From an uncultured Veillonella sp. (GTDB lineage Bacteria; Bacillota; Negativicutes; Veillonellales; Veillonellaceae), in the NCBI GenBank assembly GCA_934202215.1, contig CAKPXR010000002.1, positions 1 through 62,411 on the forward strand: a stretch of 62,411 nucleotides of DNA, in the 5' to 3' direction. The translations under genes and the position numbers were made by a program. Below the pieces are notes generated by a model. The model ran no database searches and was not told the origin of the DNA. It worked only from the letters and a program-made list of their open reading frames with translations. Shown here one piece after another: positions 8,862 to 17,615 of this stretch (position 1 is its first letter; every line of letters begins with the position of its first letter).

Positions 8862-9452
8862 ATGAGTTCATTTTTTGCATTTTTAAAACGTATGCGCTTT
8901 ATCAATCGATGGAGTCTCATGCGCAATACAGAAACAGAAAATATTCAAGAGCATAGCTTAGAAGTGGCTATGGTAGCACATAATTTGGCAGCTCTTAAAA
9001 ATGAATACTTTGGTGGCAATGTAGATATTAATAAGGTCGCTGTTATTGCCATGTATCATGAGGTTAGTGAAATCTTTACAGGCGATATGCCAACACCGAT
9101 TAAATATTTTGATCCAAAGCTTCGTGAACTCTATGGTGAAGTTGAAACATTAGCGCAAGAGAAAATGTTGTCTACTTTACCAGAACGATTACAAGCGGTT
9201 TATAAGCCTTTTATTGTAGATGCCGAGGAGAGTCCTGAATGGCCAATCGTTAAGGCAGCAGATACAATTTCAGCGTATATGAAATGTGTGAACGAACTCA
9301 AGGCAGGAAACGATGAGTTTAAAGAAGCACATGACTCCATCCTAGCTAAATTAAAAGCACTCAACATGCCAGAAGTTGATATGTTCCTTGAAACCTATAT
9401 GCCTGCTCTTGGTAAAAGCTTGGATGAGTTAAATTACTACGAAATTAAATAA
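8862..9452 (+). CDS. yfbR: 5'-deoxynucleotidase, YfbR-like HD-family protein
   Basis: Resembles the YfbR family, which dephosphorylates deoxyribonucleoside 5'-monophosphates in the cytosol. The protein is 196 residues from ATG 8862, chosen because GGGGGAT precedes it. The first metal histidine is in IQEHSLEVA (His31). The second motif reads AMYHEVSE (His66-Glu67), where the classical motif is His-Asp, so glutamate replaces aspartate. The following GDMPTPIKYF matches the family substrate-binding segment, and a late Asp is in KAADTISAY. It is convergent with the queG-like gene and shares a terminator with it. Confidence 0.85.
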   Translation: MSSFFAFLKRMRFINRWSLMRNTETENIQEHSLEVAMVAHNLAALKNEYFGGNVDINKVAVIAMYHEVSEIFTGDMPTPIKYFDPKLRELYGEVETLAQEKMLSTLPERLQAVYKPFIVDAEESPEWPIVKAADTISAYMKCVNELKAGNDEFKEAHDSILAKLKALNMPEVDMFLETYMPALGKSLDELNYYEIK

Positions 9453-9454
9453 CG

Positions 9455-9500
9455 AGCAAAAAGAGACGACCGATGGTCGTCTCTTTTATTTCTTTTCTAT
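9455..9500. terminator. Bidirectional terminator yfbR/queG-like gene
   Basis: A perfect 13-bp stem AAAAGAGACGACC/GGTCGTCTCTTTT (9459-9471, 9475-9487) between convergent genes, with T-rich sequence on both sides. It overlaps the stop codon at 9486. Confidence 0.85.
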
Positions 9501-10364
9501 AATTGTCTGGTTCCTCATCAATATTTTTTTACCACGCCAAGCGAATGCCCGATTACCATACTTAGCTTTGAACTCTTTATTTGTTAGTGCTTCTAGTTCA
9601 TTAATCTCGATGAACGGTTCGATTTGTTGGAATTCAGGAATAGGAGTTGTTGGAATGTCTCTGTTGTGTGGACAAACCTCTTGGCACACATCGCAGCCGA
9701 ATACGAGAGGTGTTTTACTAATGATAGTTTTTTCTTCCTTCGTAAGATCCCCTTTTTTCTGTGTTAAGTAACTTTTACAAGTATCGTATTTAAATTCATC
9801 GTGACCTAAGCATTGTCCTAAGCAGGCTTTAATACAACGATTGCATTCCATACAAGATTGATTGAGAGGCATATTCGGTTCCAATTCTAGTGTTGTTAGA
9901 ATGGTACCGATGACTACATAGGAACCCCATTTGGTACTGATGAAACAATTATTTTTTCCATAGAACCCAAGGCCTGCTAAGTATGCCATATAACGATCTG
10001 CGAGGGGAGAGGTGTCACAATGTATGGAAAACTGAGCTGAAGTATTTATTTTTTGCAGCTTTTTAATCAATTTTTCTAAATATTCATTAATGACCAGATG
10101 ATAATCTGTGGCCCATGTATAACGGGCTAAATTGGAGCGACTCTTATGATCTACATAGTAAGGGAATAGACATACGATGGCACTTTTAGGAATGAACTCG
10201 CTTGTTCCTAATAATCGATCCTCTATATGTGCAGCTGTAAATGGACAGGGTTCAGATTCATATAAAATATCTTTTGCATTATCCGGTAGAGGCCAAGGGG
10301 CAACTCCAACTTCATAAATATGTAATTCTTTGCAAAGGTCGTGTAAATGTATAGCTTTCATCAT
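9486..10364 (-). CDS. queG: Epoxyqueuosine reductase-like iron-sulfur protein (QueG family)
   Basis: QueG reduces epoxyqueuosine to queuosine in tRNA using cobalamin and two 4Fe-4S clusters. The family segment with the catalytic Asp is visible as CDTSPLADRYMAYLAGLGFYG, followed by GKNNCFIS. The first cluster motif is CMECNRCIKAC and the second is CDVCQEVCPHN. At 292 residues it is shorter than classical QueG (about 370-390) and lacks the C-terminal HEAT-repeat tRNA-binding region, as in some Firmicute homologues. The start (ATG 10364 or the next codon) has no clear ribosome site. The function is therefore likely but not certain. Confidence 0.78.
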   Translation of the reverse strand: MMKAIHLHDLCKELHIYEVGVAPWPLPDNAKDILYESEPCPFTAAHIEDRLLGTSEFIPKSAIVCLFPYYVDHKSRSNLARYTWATDYHLVINEYLEKLIKKLQKINTSAQFSIHCDTSPLADRYMAYLAGLGFYGKNNCFISTKWGSYVVIGTILTTLELEPNMPLNQSCMECNRCIKACLGQCLGHDEFKYDTCKSYLTQKKGDLTKEEKTIISKTPLVFGCDVCQEVCPHNRDIPTTPIPEFQQIEPFIEINELEALTNKEFKAKYGNRAFAWRGKKILMRNQTIIEKK

Positions 10365-10505
10365 AGATTTAGTAGCGAATAGTTGGTAAAATAAAAGAAT
10401 AAAACATGAGGAACTATATAGCTTCCTGCTAAGTTTGGTGATACCCGTATTTTTATGGTTATCATTCAGTCTGTAAGTATTAGTATACCATTGAGAGGAC
10501 AGATT

Positions 10506-11288
10506 ATGTTAGCATTTATGAAAGTATTACAACCGAAGACGGTGGAAGAGGCTTATGAATTAGCCACAAAAAACAAAACTGCCCCAATGCTAGCTGGCGG
10601 CTGTTGGTTGCGTTTGGGTCGACGCACATGGCCTGCCGTGATTGATATGGCTAGTCTTGATTTGCGTTATGTTCGTGAAGAGAATAACGAATTTGCCATT
10701 GGTGCTATGGCTACACAAGGTGATGTGGAACGTTTTGAGCCCTTGCAACAATTCTGTGGTGGTGCTGTTGTGAAAGGTGTTAAGGAAATCCTTGGCATTC
10801 AATTCCGTAATACTGCTACCATGGGTGGATCTGTGGCAAGTCGTTTTGGTTTCTCAGATATTATTCCTGCATTAATGGCTGTACATGCTGACATCGTCAC
10901 TTTTAAAGGTGGTCGCATGTCCATACAAGATTATATGAAATATAGAGAACGTGATATTCTCGTAGAAATTCGCATTCCTAAAGTAGAGGTACCTGTAGCT
11001 GTTGATGCTCTCCGTATCTCTCGTGGAGACTTTCCATTATTGACAGGTGCTCTTCGCTACGATGGAAAAAGTGTTGAATTGTACATTGGTACTAGACCTG
11101 GTGTACCTCAATTAGTTGAAAAGACAAGTGCCTTGCTTTCTGAAAAAGGATTGGCTGCAGCAAAAGATGCTGGCCAATTAGCATCTGAAGAACTAGTTTA
11201 CCAATCTAACTCTCATGCATCCAAAGAATATCGCATGGAAATGGTAAAAACAATGGTTCAACGTTTGGCTAAGGAGGTGGCACAATAA
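10506..11288 (+). CDS. Molybdenum hydroxylase FAD-binding subunit (xanthine dehydrogenase type)
   Basis: The medium subunit (CoxM/XdhB-like) that carries FAD and passes electrons from the iron-sulfur subunit to the acceptor. About 260 residues from ATG 10506, which has GAGAGGACAG upstream; the ORF runs 17 codons further without a ribosome site. Family features are the FAD segment MLAGGCWLRLG near residue 30 and RNTATMGGSVASRFGFSDI near residue 100. It opens an operon in which the next seven genes overlap or nearly touch. The 2Fe-2S subunit ATG shares one base with its TAA. The substrate is probably a purine such as xanthine, from the three-subunit layout and accessory genes; this is not shown by sequence alone. 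Confidence 0.9.
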   Translation: MLAFMKVLQPKTVEEAYELATKNKTAPMLAGGCWLRLGRRTWPAVIDMASLDLRYVREENNEFAIGAMATQGDVERFEPLQQFCGGAVVKGVKEILGIQFRNTATMGGSVASRFGFSDIIPALMAVHADIVTFKGGRMSIQDYMKYRERDILVEIRIPKVEVPVAVDALRISRGDFPLLTGALRYDGKSVELYIGTRPGVPQLVEKTSALLSEKGLAAAKDAGQLASEELVYQSNSHASKEYRMEMVKTMVQRLAKEVAQ

Positions 11289-11743
11289 TGGAATTCGTAC
11301 TTAATATTAATAATAAAAATGTAACTGTTAATGTGCCAACTGATGAAATGTTGTTGGATACATTACGTAATCTTGGTTATTACAGTGTACGTTGTGGCTG
11401 CGATACAACAAACTGTGGACTTTGCACTGTATGGGTAGATGACGAAATTATTTTATCTTGTGCATATCCTACGTTCCGTGCTCCAGGTCATAAAATTACT
11501 ACATTAGAAGGCTTACAAGAAGAGGCTGAATTATTAGCATCTTGTATTGCCAGCGAAGGTGCTGACCAATGTGGTTTTTGCACAACTGGCATGATGATGA
11601 GTGCTATCAACTTGAAACGTAAAAATCCAAAGGCTAGTGATGATGAAATTCGTGAGTACCTCATTGGTAACTTGTGCCGTTGTACTGGCTATGAATCACA
11701 ACTTCGAGGGGTCCGTAAATTCTTAGAAGGAGGCCTAGAATAA
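11288..11743 (+). CDS. Molybdenum hydroxylase 2Fe-2S subunit
   Basis: The small subunit (CoxS/XdhC-type), 151 residues, with two [2Fe-2S] clusters. The N-terminal plant-ferredoxin-like domain has CGCDTTNCGLC and a later Cys (ILSCAYP). The C-terminal helical domain has QCGFCTTGM and the pair GNLCRCTGY, the invariant pattern of this family. It transfers electrons from the Mo site to FAD in the neighbouring subunit. Start and stop overlap its neighbours by one base (TAATG), which suggests translational coupling and equal amounts of the three subunits. Confidence 0.95.
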   Translation: MEFVLNINNKNVTVNVPTDEMLLDTLRNLGYYSVRCGCDTTNCGLCTVWVDDEIILSCAYPTFRAPGHKITTLEGLQEEAELLASCIASEGADQCGFCTTGMMMSAINLKRKNPKASDDEIREYLIGNLCRCTGYESQLRGVRKFLEGGLE

Positions 11744-14037
11744 TGAATAAGCACATTGGTAAATCTTATGACAAAGTTGACGCAAAAGGTATTTTGACGG
11801 GAAAACCGTCCTATACTGCCGATTTTGTTCCCAAAGATGCGCTTGTTATTAAGGTACTTCGTAGCCCCCATGCACAAGCGCGCATTAAATCTATTGATAC
11901 ATCCAAAGCAAAATTGATTCCGGGTGTTGAGGCGGTTTTTACGCATGAAGATGTGCCTAATACTCGATTTACATTGGCTGGGCAAACATATCCAGAACCA
12001 TCTGCCTATGATGCTCTCATTTTAGATCCTATAGTTCGCTATGTAGGAGATGAAGTAGCACTTATTGTAGCAAAAGATGAGGCTACAGCTCTTAAAGCAA
12101 TGCCTCTCATCAAGGTTGAGTACGAAGTACAAAAACCAGTACTTGATATGCATACTGCTATTGATCATGAAACAGTAGTTCACCCTGAAGACGATATTCT
12201 CAATCATATCCCTGTAGGTCAAGATCATAAACGTAATATTTGTGTATCATATCATAAACGGGTAGGCGATATTGAAGCCGAACTCGCTAAATGTGATTAT
12301 GTAGTAGAGGGAACATATTTTGACCAAGCTACACGTCAAACTGCGATGGAACCATTCCAAAGTTATGGTTATATTGATGCATTGGGGCGCATAGTTATTG
12401 TATCTTCTACACAAATCGTATTCCATGTGCGTCGTCATATTGCACGTGCATTAGGCATTCCAGCTACAAAGATTCGTGTAATCAAACCTCGTATCGGCGG
12501 TGGTTTCGGTTCTAAACAAACTGCTTGTACTGAATTGATGACAGCTTTTGTGACGTGGAAATTGAAAAAACCTTGCTATCTTTTATATAATCGCACAGAG
12601 GCACAAACTTGCTCTACAACACGTCATGCTCGTGAATGGCAAATTCGAGTAGGTGCCACAAAAGATGGTATTATCAGGGTTATTGATATGGACTCTATTA
12701 CTGATGCAGGTGCTCATGCAACTCATTGCTTTACTACTACAACAGCTGGTGAACATAAATCCGTACCGTTGTATAACAAAGCAACTGCTGTTCATTATGG
12801 TACAGAAGGCGTTTATATGAACCATACACCAGGCGGTGCATTCCGTGGTTATGGTGCAACGGAAGCATTATGGCCTTTAGAGTGTGCTGTCAACCAATTA
12901 GCAGATAAAATGGGCATAGACCCAGCTGAATTGCGTCAGAAGAATCTAATTGCTGTTGGTGAGCAAAGCTTAGTATATGATCCTGATGAATATCTTGAAT
13001 CAGGTTTTTTCCAAGAGGCAGTAGATAAGGTTAAAGCTATGGCTCGTTGGGATGAACGCCCTCACTCTTGGGATATTGATGAACGATATCGTGGTGGCCT
13101 TGGTATGGCTTTGGCATTGCAGGGGTCTGGTGTTGCTAATATTGATGTTGCATCTGTTGAGATTCGTTTAGGTGATGATGGTAATTATACGTTGTATACA
13201 GGATCTTCTGATATGGGTATGGGTGCGAATACAGTATTAACCCAAATGGCTTGCGAAGTATTAGGTTGCCCAATTGAGTATATGACGGTTATTGAGTCTG
13301 ATACAGATATTGTGCCATTTGATCCAGGTTCTTATGCATCTAGTACAACATATGTAACAGGGACTGCTGCTAAATTAGCTGCTGAAGATTTACGAGTCAA
13401 AATTGTAGCAAAATTTGCAGAATTTTTTGAAACCGACGTAGATAACATCGATTTTGATGGTGTTATTGCTACCACAAAGGATGGATCCAAATCGATGGAT
13501 ATCCATGAATTGGCTCCCAAATTACTGATAGGCGTTAATGCCCAACAATTATCTGGCTTTGCTACATGGGGCAGTCATACGTCTCCACCTCCATTTATGG
13601 CGTCTATTGCAGAAATAAAAGTTGACAAACAAACAGGTAAGGTTATTCCAATGCATTTCTACTCTTGTGTAGATTGTGGTACTGTTATTAATCCTAAATT
13701 AGCTCGTGTTCAAGCTGAAGGTGGTGTTGTACAAGCTATTGGTATGGCACTATATGAAGATGTACGCTATTCTAGTAATGGTCGTTTAGAAACCAGTAAT
13801 CTCATGACCTACAAAATTCCTACACGTCAAGATATAGGTCAATTACATACAGCATTTATAGAATCTTATGAACCAACAGGTGCTTTTGGGGTTAAATCTA
13901 TTGGTGAAATTGTTATTAATACAGCCTGTCCTGCAATCCAACATGCCATTAAAAATGCAGTTGGAGCAGACGTTCGTACATTACCTATGACACCTGAGAA
14001 GGTATTTATGGGGATGGACGAGAAATATAAAGTATAG
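11743..14037 (+). CDS. Molybdenum hydroxylase Mo-cofactor-binding catalytic subunit
   Basis: The large subunit (CoxL/XdhA-like), 764 residues, which binds the molybdopterin cofactor and hydroxylates the substrate with water-derived oxygen. Landmarks in order are PHAQARIKSID near the N-terminus, RIGGGFGSKQ (cofactor contact), GGAFRGYGATE, the GMGANTVLTQMACEVLG region and near the C-terminus GVKSIGEI, where Glu matches the catalytic base of this family. The accessory genes yqeB and yqeC downstream, with mocA, indicate a selenium-dependent enzyme carrying a cytidine-dinucleotide cofactor. That assignment comes from context. The subunit layout matches xanthine dehydrogenases and related purine hydroxylases. 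Confidence 0.93.
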   Translation: MNKHIGKSYDKVDAKGILTGKPSYTADFVPKDALVIKVLRSPHAQARIKSIDTSKAKLIPGVEAVFTHEDVPNTRFTLAGQTYPEPSAYDALILDPIVRYVGDEVALIVAKDEATALKAMPLIKVEYEVQKPVLDMHTAIDHETVVHPEDDILNHIPVGQDHKRNICVSYHKRVGDIEAELAKCDYVVEGTYFDQATRQTAMEPFQSYGYIDALGRIVIVSSTQIVFHVRRHIARALGIPATKIRVIKPRIGGGFGSKQTACTELMTAFVTWKLKKPCYLLYNRTEAQTCSTTRHAREWQIRVGATKDGIIRVIDMDSITDAGAHATHCFTTTTAGEHKSVPLYNKATAVHYGTEGVYMNHTPGGAFRGYGATEALWPLECAVNQLADKMGIDPAELRQKNLIAVGEQSLVYDPDEYLESGFFQEAVDKVKAMARWDERPHSWDIDERYRGGLGMALALQGSGVANIDVASVEIRLGDDGNYTLYTGSSDMGMGANTVLTQMACEVLGCPIEYMTVIESDTDIVPFDPGSYASSTTYVTGTAAKLAAEDLRVKIVAKFAEFFETDVDNIDFDGVIATTKDGSKSMDIHELAPKLLIGVNAQQLSGFATWGSHTSPPPFMASIAEIKVDKQTGKVIPMHFYSCVDCGTVINPKLARVQAEGGVVQAIGMALYEDVRYSSNGRLETSNLMTYKIPTRQDIGQLHTAFIESYEPTGAFGVKSIGEIVINTACPAIQHAIKNAVGADVRTLPMTPEKVFMGMDEKYKV

Positions 14038-14077
14038 AGGTTTCTAGTTACTTTCTTTGTTAAGGAGGCCTGGTTTT

Positions 14078-14836
14078 ATGACATCACAAACATCCTATTG
14101 GAATCAATTGATTCAGCCGGGAATCGTTGCCCTTGTTGGGGCCGGCGGTAAAACGACTGTACTTTCAAAATTAGTAGAATATGGACGGCTGAAAGGTCAG
14201 CCTATTGTAGTTACGACTACGACTCGACTCTATGAATCTCAAGTGGCTCATTATGAACCGATTTATACCCGAAATATTAATGAAGCCGATGAATATTGTA
14301 CAGACCGTGTGTTGCGTGGATATTGTGGTGCGTGGTTTTCTGGAATTACAGGAACAAAAGTAGACTCCTTAGATTGTGATCTTATCGATGGTTTAGCAAA
14401 GTTACATCCAAACTGGCAAATTGTGGTAGAAGCCGATGGGGCAAAGGAAAAATGGCTTAAAGCGCCTAAGATGACTGAGCCAGTTATCCCAGCTCTTACA
14501 AAGACTACGATTGGTCTGGTGAATCTACAAATGTTAGGGGCACCACTAGATGATGAGCATGTACATAATATCGAGCTCGTTCAAGATATCGTTAATCGCG
14601 ATATGGGTGCTATCGTAACACCGCGTATGTTAGCTGACTTAGTATTGCATAAACAAGGATTATTCCAATACAGTAAGGGTAAAAAAATACTCTTCTGTAC
14701 TGGATATGAAACTGTGCAACATCGTATCATCGATGATTTTATTGATCATATTGTAGATAGTGATATTTCTGCTATCATCTTAGCTGATGGATATAAAGCA
14801 AGTTGTGAAATCCGTCGTATTATTCAATGTCGGTAG
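14078..14836 (+). CDS. yqeC: Selenium-dependent hydroxylase accessory protein YqeC
   Basis: An ATP-binding-type protein of the YqeC family, found next to selenium-dependent molybdenum hydroxylases. Its exact reaction is not established; a role in cofactor selenation is assumed. About 253 residues from ATG 14078, which follows AAGGAGG. The N-terminal P-loop-like segment is LVGAGGKTTVLSKL, then VVTTTTRLYE, and IVVEADGAKEKWLKAP in the middle, a hallmark of the family. It starts 40 bases after the catalytic subunit and is co-transcribed with mocA and yqeB. Confidence 0.87.
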   Translation: MTSQTSYWNQLIQPGIVALVGAGGKTTVLSKLVEYGRLKGQPIVVTTTTRLYESQVAHYEPIYTRNINEADEYCTDRVLRGYCGAWFSGITGTKVDSLDCDLIDGLAKLHPNWQIVVEADGAKEKWLKAPKMTEPVIPALTKTTIGLVNLQMLGAPLDDEHVHNIELVQDIVNRDMGAIVTPRMLADLVLHKQGLFQYSKGKKILFCTGYETVQHRIIDDFIDHIVDSDISAIILADGYKASCEIRRIIQCR

Positions 14837-14842
14837 GTACTC

Positions 14843-15565
14843 ATGACTTATGTGAAAGCAAAATCAAATACTGCTTTCAGTCCCATGAGAGACCCCATAG
14901 ACCATCGCCCTTTGCATATTGGTGTTGTCCTCCTCGTAGGGGGACAATCCAAGCGAATGGGCTGTAATAAGCAGCTGTTACCATGGCGTGGTAAAACTGT
15001 TTTAGATGCGGTCTGTGGGGCTCTTCGTTGTGGATGGGAAGATTATGTAAAACCTACTGAATTCTGTAAAATACCTTTTGTAGCGGTTACTGGTGATGAT
15101 CATGAAAAATTGGAATCTATTGTTACAAGCTATGGGTTCGAAGTAGTTCGGAATGAACATCCTGAGCGTGGACAGGGTCTGTCCATAGCGATAGGAGTCC
15201 GTCATTTGATAGAAGAATCACCGATACCGCTAGATGGTATCCTTTGTTCTGTAGGGGATCAACCACTATTGACGGGGGATGTTGTACATCAGGTTATTGG
15301 TGCATTTAGTGATAACTTTCATTCGAAAACTATCGTCGTTCCGTATTACGGGGCGAATTATCAGTCGGGAAATCCCGTTCTTTTTGGTTCGCATTGGTTT
15401 GAACCTTTACAACATATCCAAGGGGATCAAGGTGGCAAAACCATTATTCGTGGTAATGGTAAAGACCATATTATCAAATTATGGATTCGAGATGATATTG
15501 GATGTGATATCGACACACCCGACGATTTTGAGCGTTTGAAACAACGTGAAAGTGAGGCATTATGA
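14843..15565 (+). CDS. mocA: Molybdenum cofactor cytidylyltransferase-like NTP transferase (MocA family)
   Basis: A MobA/MocA-like nucleotidyltransferase, 240 residues. The signature loop GVVLLVGGQSKRMGCNKQLL starts near residue 28, followed by GDDHEKL and CSVGDQPLL with the metal-binding Asp, and SGNPVLFG. In this operon type it attaches CMP to molybdopterin to make the cytidine dinucleotide form used by hydroxylases. The choice of CTP over GTP is inferred from context. The ATG at 14843 lies 6 bases after the yqeC stop and has only a weak ribosome site (AGGTACTC); the first 20 or so residues are poorly conserved, so the true start could be slightly downstream. Confidence 0.85.
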   Translation: MTYVKAKSNTAFSPMRDPIDHRPLHIGVVLLVGGQSKRMGCNKQLLPWRGKTVLDAVCGALRCGWEDYVKPTEFCKIPFVAVTGDDHEKLESIVTSYGFEVVRNEHPERGQGLSIAIGVRHLIEESPIPLDGILCSVGDQPLLTGDVVHQVIGAFSDNFHSKTIVVPYYGANYQSGNPVLFGSHWFEPLQHIQGDQGGKTIIRGNGKDHIIKLWIRDDIGCDIDTPDDFERLKQRESEAL

Positions 15566-16374
15566 AACCATTAGTGCTTATGCGTGGAGGCGGAGATATC
15601 GCTTCTGGCGCTGTATATAGATTGAAACGTGCAGGCTATTCTGTGGTGATTAACGAAATCGCTATTCCTACTATGATTCGTCGTGAAGTATGTTATGGCA
15701 ATGCCGTGCATCGTGGGGAAATGATTTTAGAACGTTTTGTAGCTCGTCATGTAGCTCTTAGCGAAGTAATGGATACACTGGCACAAGGTGTTATTCCTGT
15801 AGTAACTAGCTCCTATGAAGAGTTATTAAATACATTGAAACCAGATATTGTGGTAGATGCCATTTTAAGCAAAAAGAATCTTGGTACCAAACGAGCTGAT
15901 GCAGACCTGGTTATCGGTGTGGGCCCTGGCTTTACTGCAGGGGACGATGTGGATGTAGTGATTGAAACTATGCGCGGCCATTCATTAGGACGTTGTATTA
16001 ATGATGGATCAGCGCAACCTAATACAGGTATTCCTGGTAATGTGGGTGGCTATACTCATGAGCGTGTGATTCATTCACCAAAGGCGGGTTTATTTACAGC
16101 GAAACGCCATATAGGTGATTCTGTACAGGCTAATGAAGTTATTGGCTACGTAGATGAAGAGCCGGTACGTGCTAAAATTGCAGGTATTCTCAGAGGCATT
16201 CTTAAGAGCGGACTCATCGTATCTGACCATTTTAAATTGGCCGACGTAGATGCCCGTTGTGAAGAATCTCATTGTTATAGTATTTCAGATAAATCTCTCG
16301 CCGTTGGTGGCGGCGTTTTAGAAGCTGTCACTGCATGGGATTATGAAAGGAATCAAGATGGAAACGATCTATGA
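15562..16374 (+). CDS. yqeB: Selenium-dependent molybdenum hydroxylase system protein YqeB (EF2563 family)
   Basis: 270 residues beginning KPLVLMRGGGDIASGAVYRL, the conserved start of the YqeB family. Members occur almost only in genomes that pair selD with a molybdenum hydroxylase, and the family is regarded as part of selenium delivery to the hydroxylase. The biochemical step is unknown. Other landmarks are VDAILSKKNLGT, VIGVGPGFTAGDD and a C-terminal GGGVLEAVTAWDYE. It overlaps mocA by 4 bases (ATGA), and the XdhC-like gene starts 17 bases before its end in another frame, so translation is coupled along the operon. Confidence 0.88.
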   Translation: MKPLVLMRGGGDIASGAVYRLKRAGYSVVINEIAIPTMIRREVCYGNAVHRGEMILERFVARHVALSEVMDTLAQGVIPVVTSSYEELLNTLKPDIVVDAILSKKNLGTKRADADLVIGVGPGFTAGDDVDVVIETMRGHSLGRCINDGSAQPNTGIPGNVGGYTHERVIHSPKAGLFTAKRHIGDSVQANEVIGYVDEEPVRAKIAGILRGILKSGLIVSDHFKLADVDARCEESHCYSISDKSLAVGGGVLEAVTAWDYERNQDGNDL

Positions 16375-17086
16375 TGTGATGAAAGACCGTCTTCAGCTTA
16401 CAGAAACTACATTGATGGTTACTGTACTGTCTGGTCCTCGTCAAGGAGATAAGACAATTTATACTGAAGATGGTAGTGTTTTGTATGGCACACCAATCGA
16501 AGGATTTATGGTAGATAAAGCAAAGCCCAATTCTTTGTGCATGGTAGGCGAAGTAGAATGTTTCGTACAACCTGTAGAAAATGATCCGTCTGTTCTCGTA
16601 TTAGGCGCTGGTCATGTGAGCCGTGCTATTACAGATTTATTACTATTCATCGGATGTCGTGTAACCGTTGTAGATGACCGTCCAGAGTATGTAGTTCCTG
16701 AATTCTTTGATGAACGCGTAACTCGTAAATGCTTGCCGTTAGAAAACTTTAAAAATGATCTACCTCTTGATGAATATAATGGTTTTATCATTGTTACACG
16801 TGCTCATGAGTACGATAATGTATGTTTAGAACAATTACGCGATTACTTGCCGACCTATATGGGTGTTATGGGCAGTCAAAAGCGCATTCATTATGCATTT
16901 GAAGTATTGCGTGAACAAGGTTGGACGCAAGAAGAGTTAGATATGGTATATGCACCAATTGGTCTAGATTTAGGGGCACAAACGCCTGAGGAGATTGCAT
17001 TATCTATCGTTAGCGAATATTTGGCAGTGGTGCGTGGAAAAAAAGGCGGCTCATTGCGGAAAGGTAGAGTAATCCATGAATCGTGA
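16358..17086 (+). CDS. XdhC-family Rossmann-domain protein (C-terminal half of XdhC)
   Basis: About 242 residues from ATG 16358, which follows AAAGGAATCAAG. The central part VLVLGAGHVSRAITDLLL is a Rossmann fold and is followed by VTVVDDRPEYV. Then come IIVTRAHEYD, MGVMGSQKR and GLDLGAQTPEEIALSI, all typical of the C-terminal domain of XdhC/CoxI chaperones. In model systems XdhC binds molybdenum cofactor and supports its sulfuration and insertion into xanthine dehydrogenase. Here the N-terminal XdhC domain is not on this chain; it is the next gene. It overlaps yqeB by 17 bases and the next gene by 11. Confidence 0.87.
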   Translation: METIYDVMKDRLQLTETTLMVTVLSGPRQGDKTIYTEDGSVLYGTPIEGFMVDKAKPNSLCMVGEVECFVQPVENDPSVLVLGAGHVSRAITDLLLFIGCRVTVVDDRPEYVVPEFFDERVTRKCLPLENFKNDLPLDEYNGFIIVTRAHEYDNVCLEQLRDYLPTYMGVMGSQKRIHYAFEVLREQGWTQEELDMVYAPIGLDLGAQTPEEIALSIVSEYLAVVRGKKGGSLRKGRVIHES

Positions 17087-17390
17087 GTTTATTGAATATT
17101 TAAGTGCTCGTAAAAATGAAACATTAGCTGTAGCTACTATTTTGTCTACTCGTGGTTCTACACCGCGTAAGGCTGGAACATCTATGGTTGTATTCCCAGA
17201 TGGATCTATCTTTGGCACTATTGGTGGTGGTCGCGCTGAGAATGAAATTCGCCTAAGTGCTGTTGATTCTTTGAAAAAAAAAGAAGTCCATCGTCGTATC
17301 GAAGTCCTCTTAGATGACGATGTAGCTGTAAAAGAAGGTATGGTATGTGGTGGACAGATGGATGTGTGGATTGAAACACAAAACATCTAA
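17076..17390 (+). CDS. XdhC/CoxI N-terminal-domain protein, stand-alone
   Basis: 104 residues matching only the N-terminal domain of XdhC/CoxI proteins: ATILSTRGSTPRKAGTSMVV, DGSIFGTIGGGRAENEI and VCGGQMDVWIE. Asp and Cys-Gly-Gly in the last segment are usual in the family. The gene overlaps the Rossmann-domain gene by 11 bases, so the two are translated together and probably form one two-part chaperone for the molybdenum cofactor. It is the last gene of the hydroxylase operon. No strong terminator follows within 170 bases. Confidence 0.87.
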   Translation: MNREFIEYLSARKNETLAVATILSTRGSTPRKAGTSMVVFPDGSIFGTIGGGRAENEIRLSAVDSLKKKEVHRRIEVLLDDDVAVKEGMVCGGQMDVWIETQNI

Positions 17391-17527
17391 GTACATAAAA
17401 ATAAATTCAATATTTATAGTCATCTGAATATCTACAGTACAGCTCATTTAATGATATTTATGGATGTGATATTGATGAGATTTATCATTTGTATCTGGAA
17501 AAATCATATTTAATACTTGTTTATAAA

Positions 17528-17588
17528 TTTACAGTGCTTTTAAAATGAGTTAAAATAAAAGGTGCAGTCAAGTAGTTGGCTGCACCTT
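17528..17588 (+). promoter_or_regulatory. cdaA promoter with an inverted repeat at the start point
   Basis: TTTACA (17528-17533) is separated by 17 bp from TAAAAT (17551-17556). A 9-bp inverted repeat AAGGTGCAG/CTGCACCTT (17559-17567, 17580-17588) begins 3 bases after the -10, where transcription should start, so it may be an operator or a 5'-terminal mRNA hairpin. The cdaA ribosome site follows at 17601. Confidence 0.5.
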
Positions 17589-17615
17589 ATTATTTTGTAT
17601 AAGGAGCTATTTTTT

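Noticed and set aside
17391..17527. Short ORF near 17450 (about 20 codons, starts MIFMDV)
   Set aside because: No ribosome site and too short to judge.
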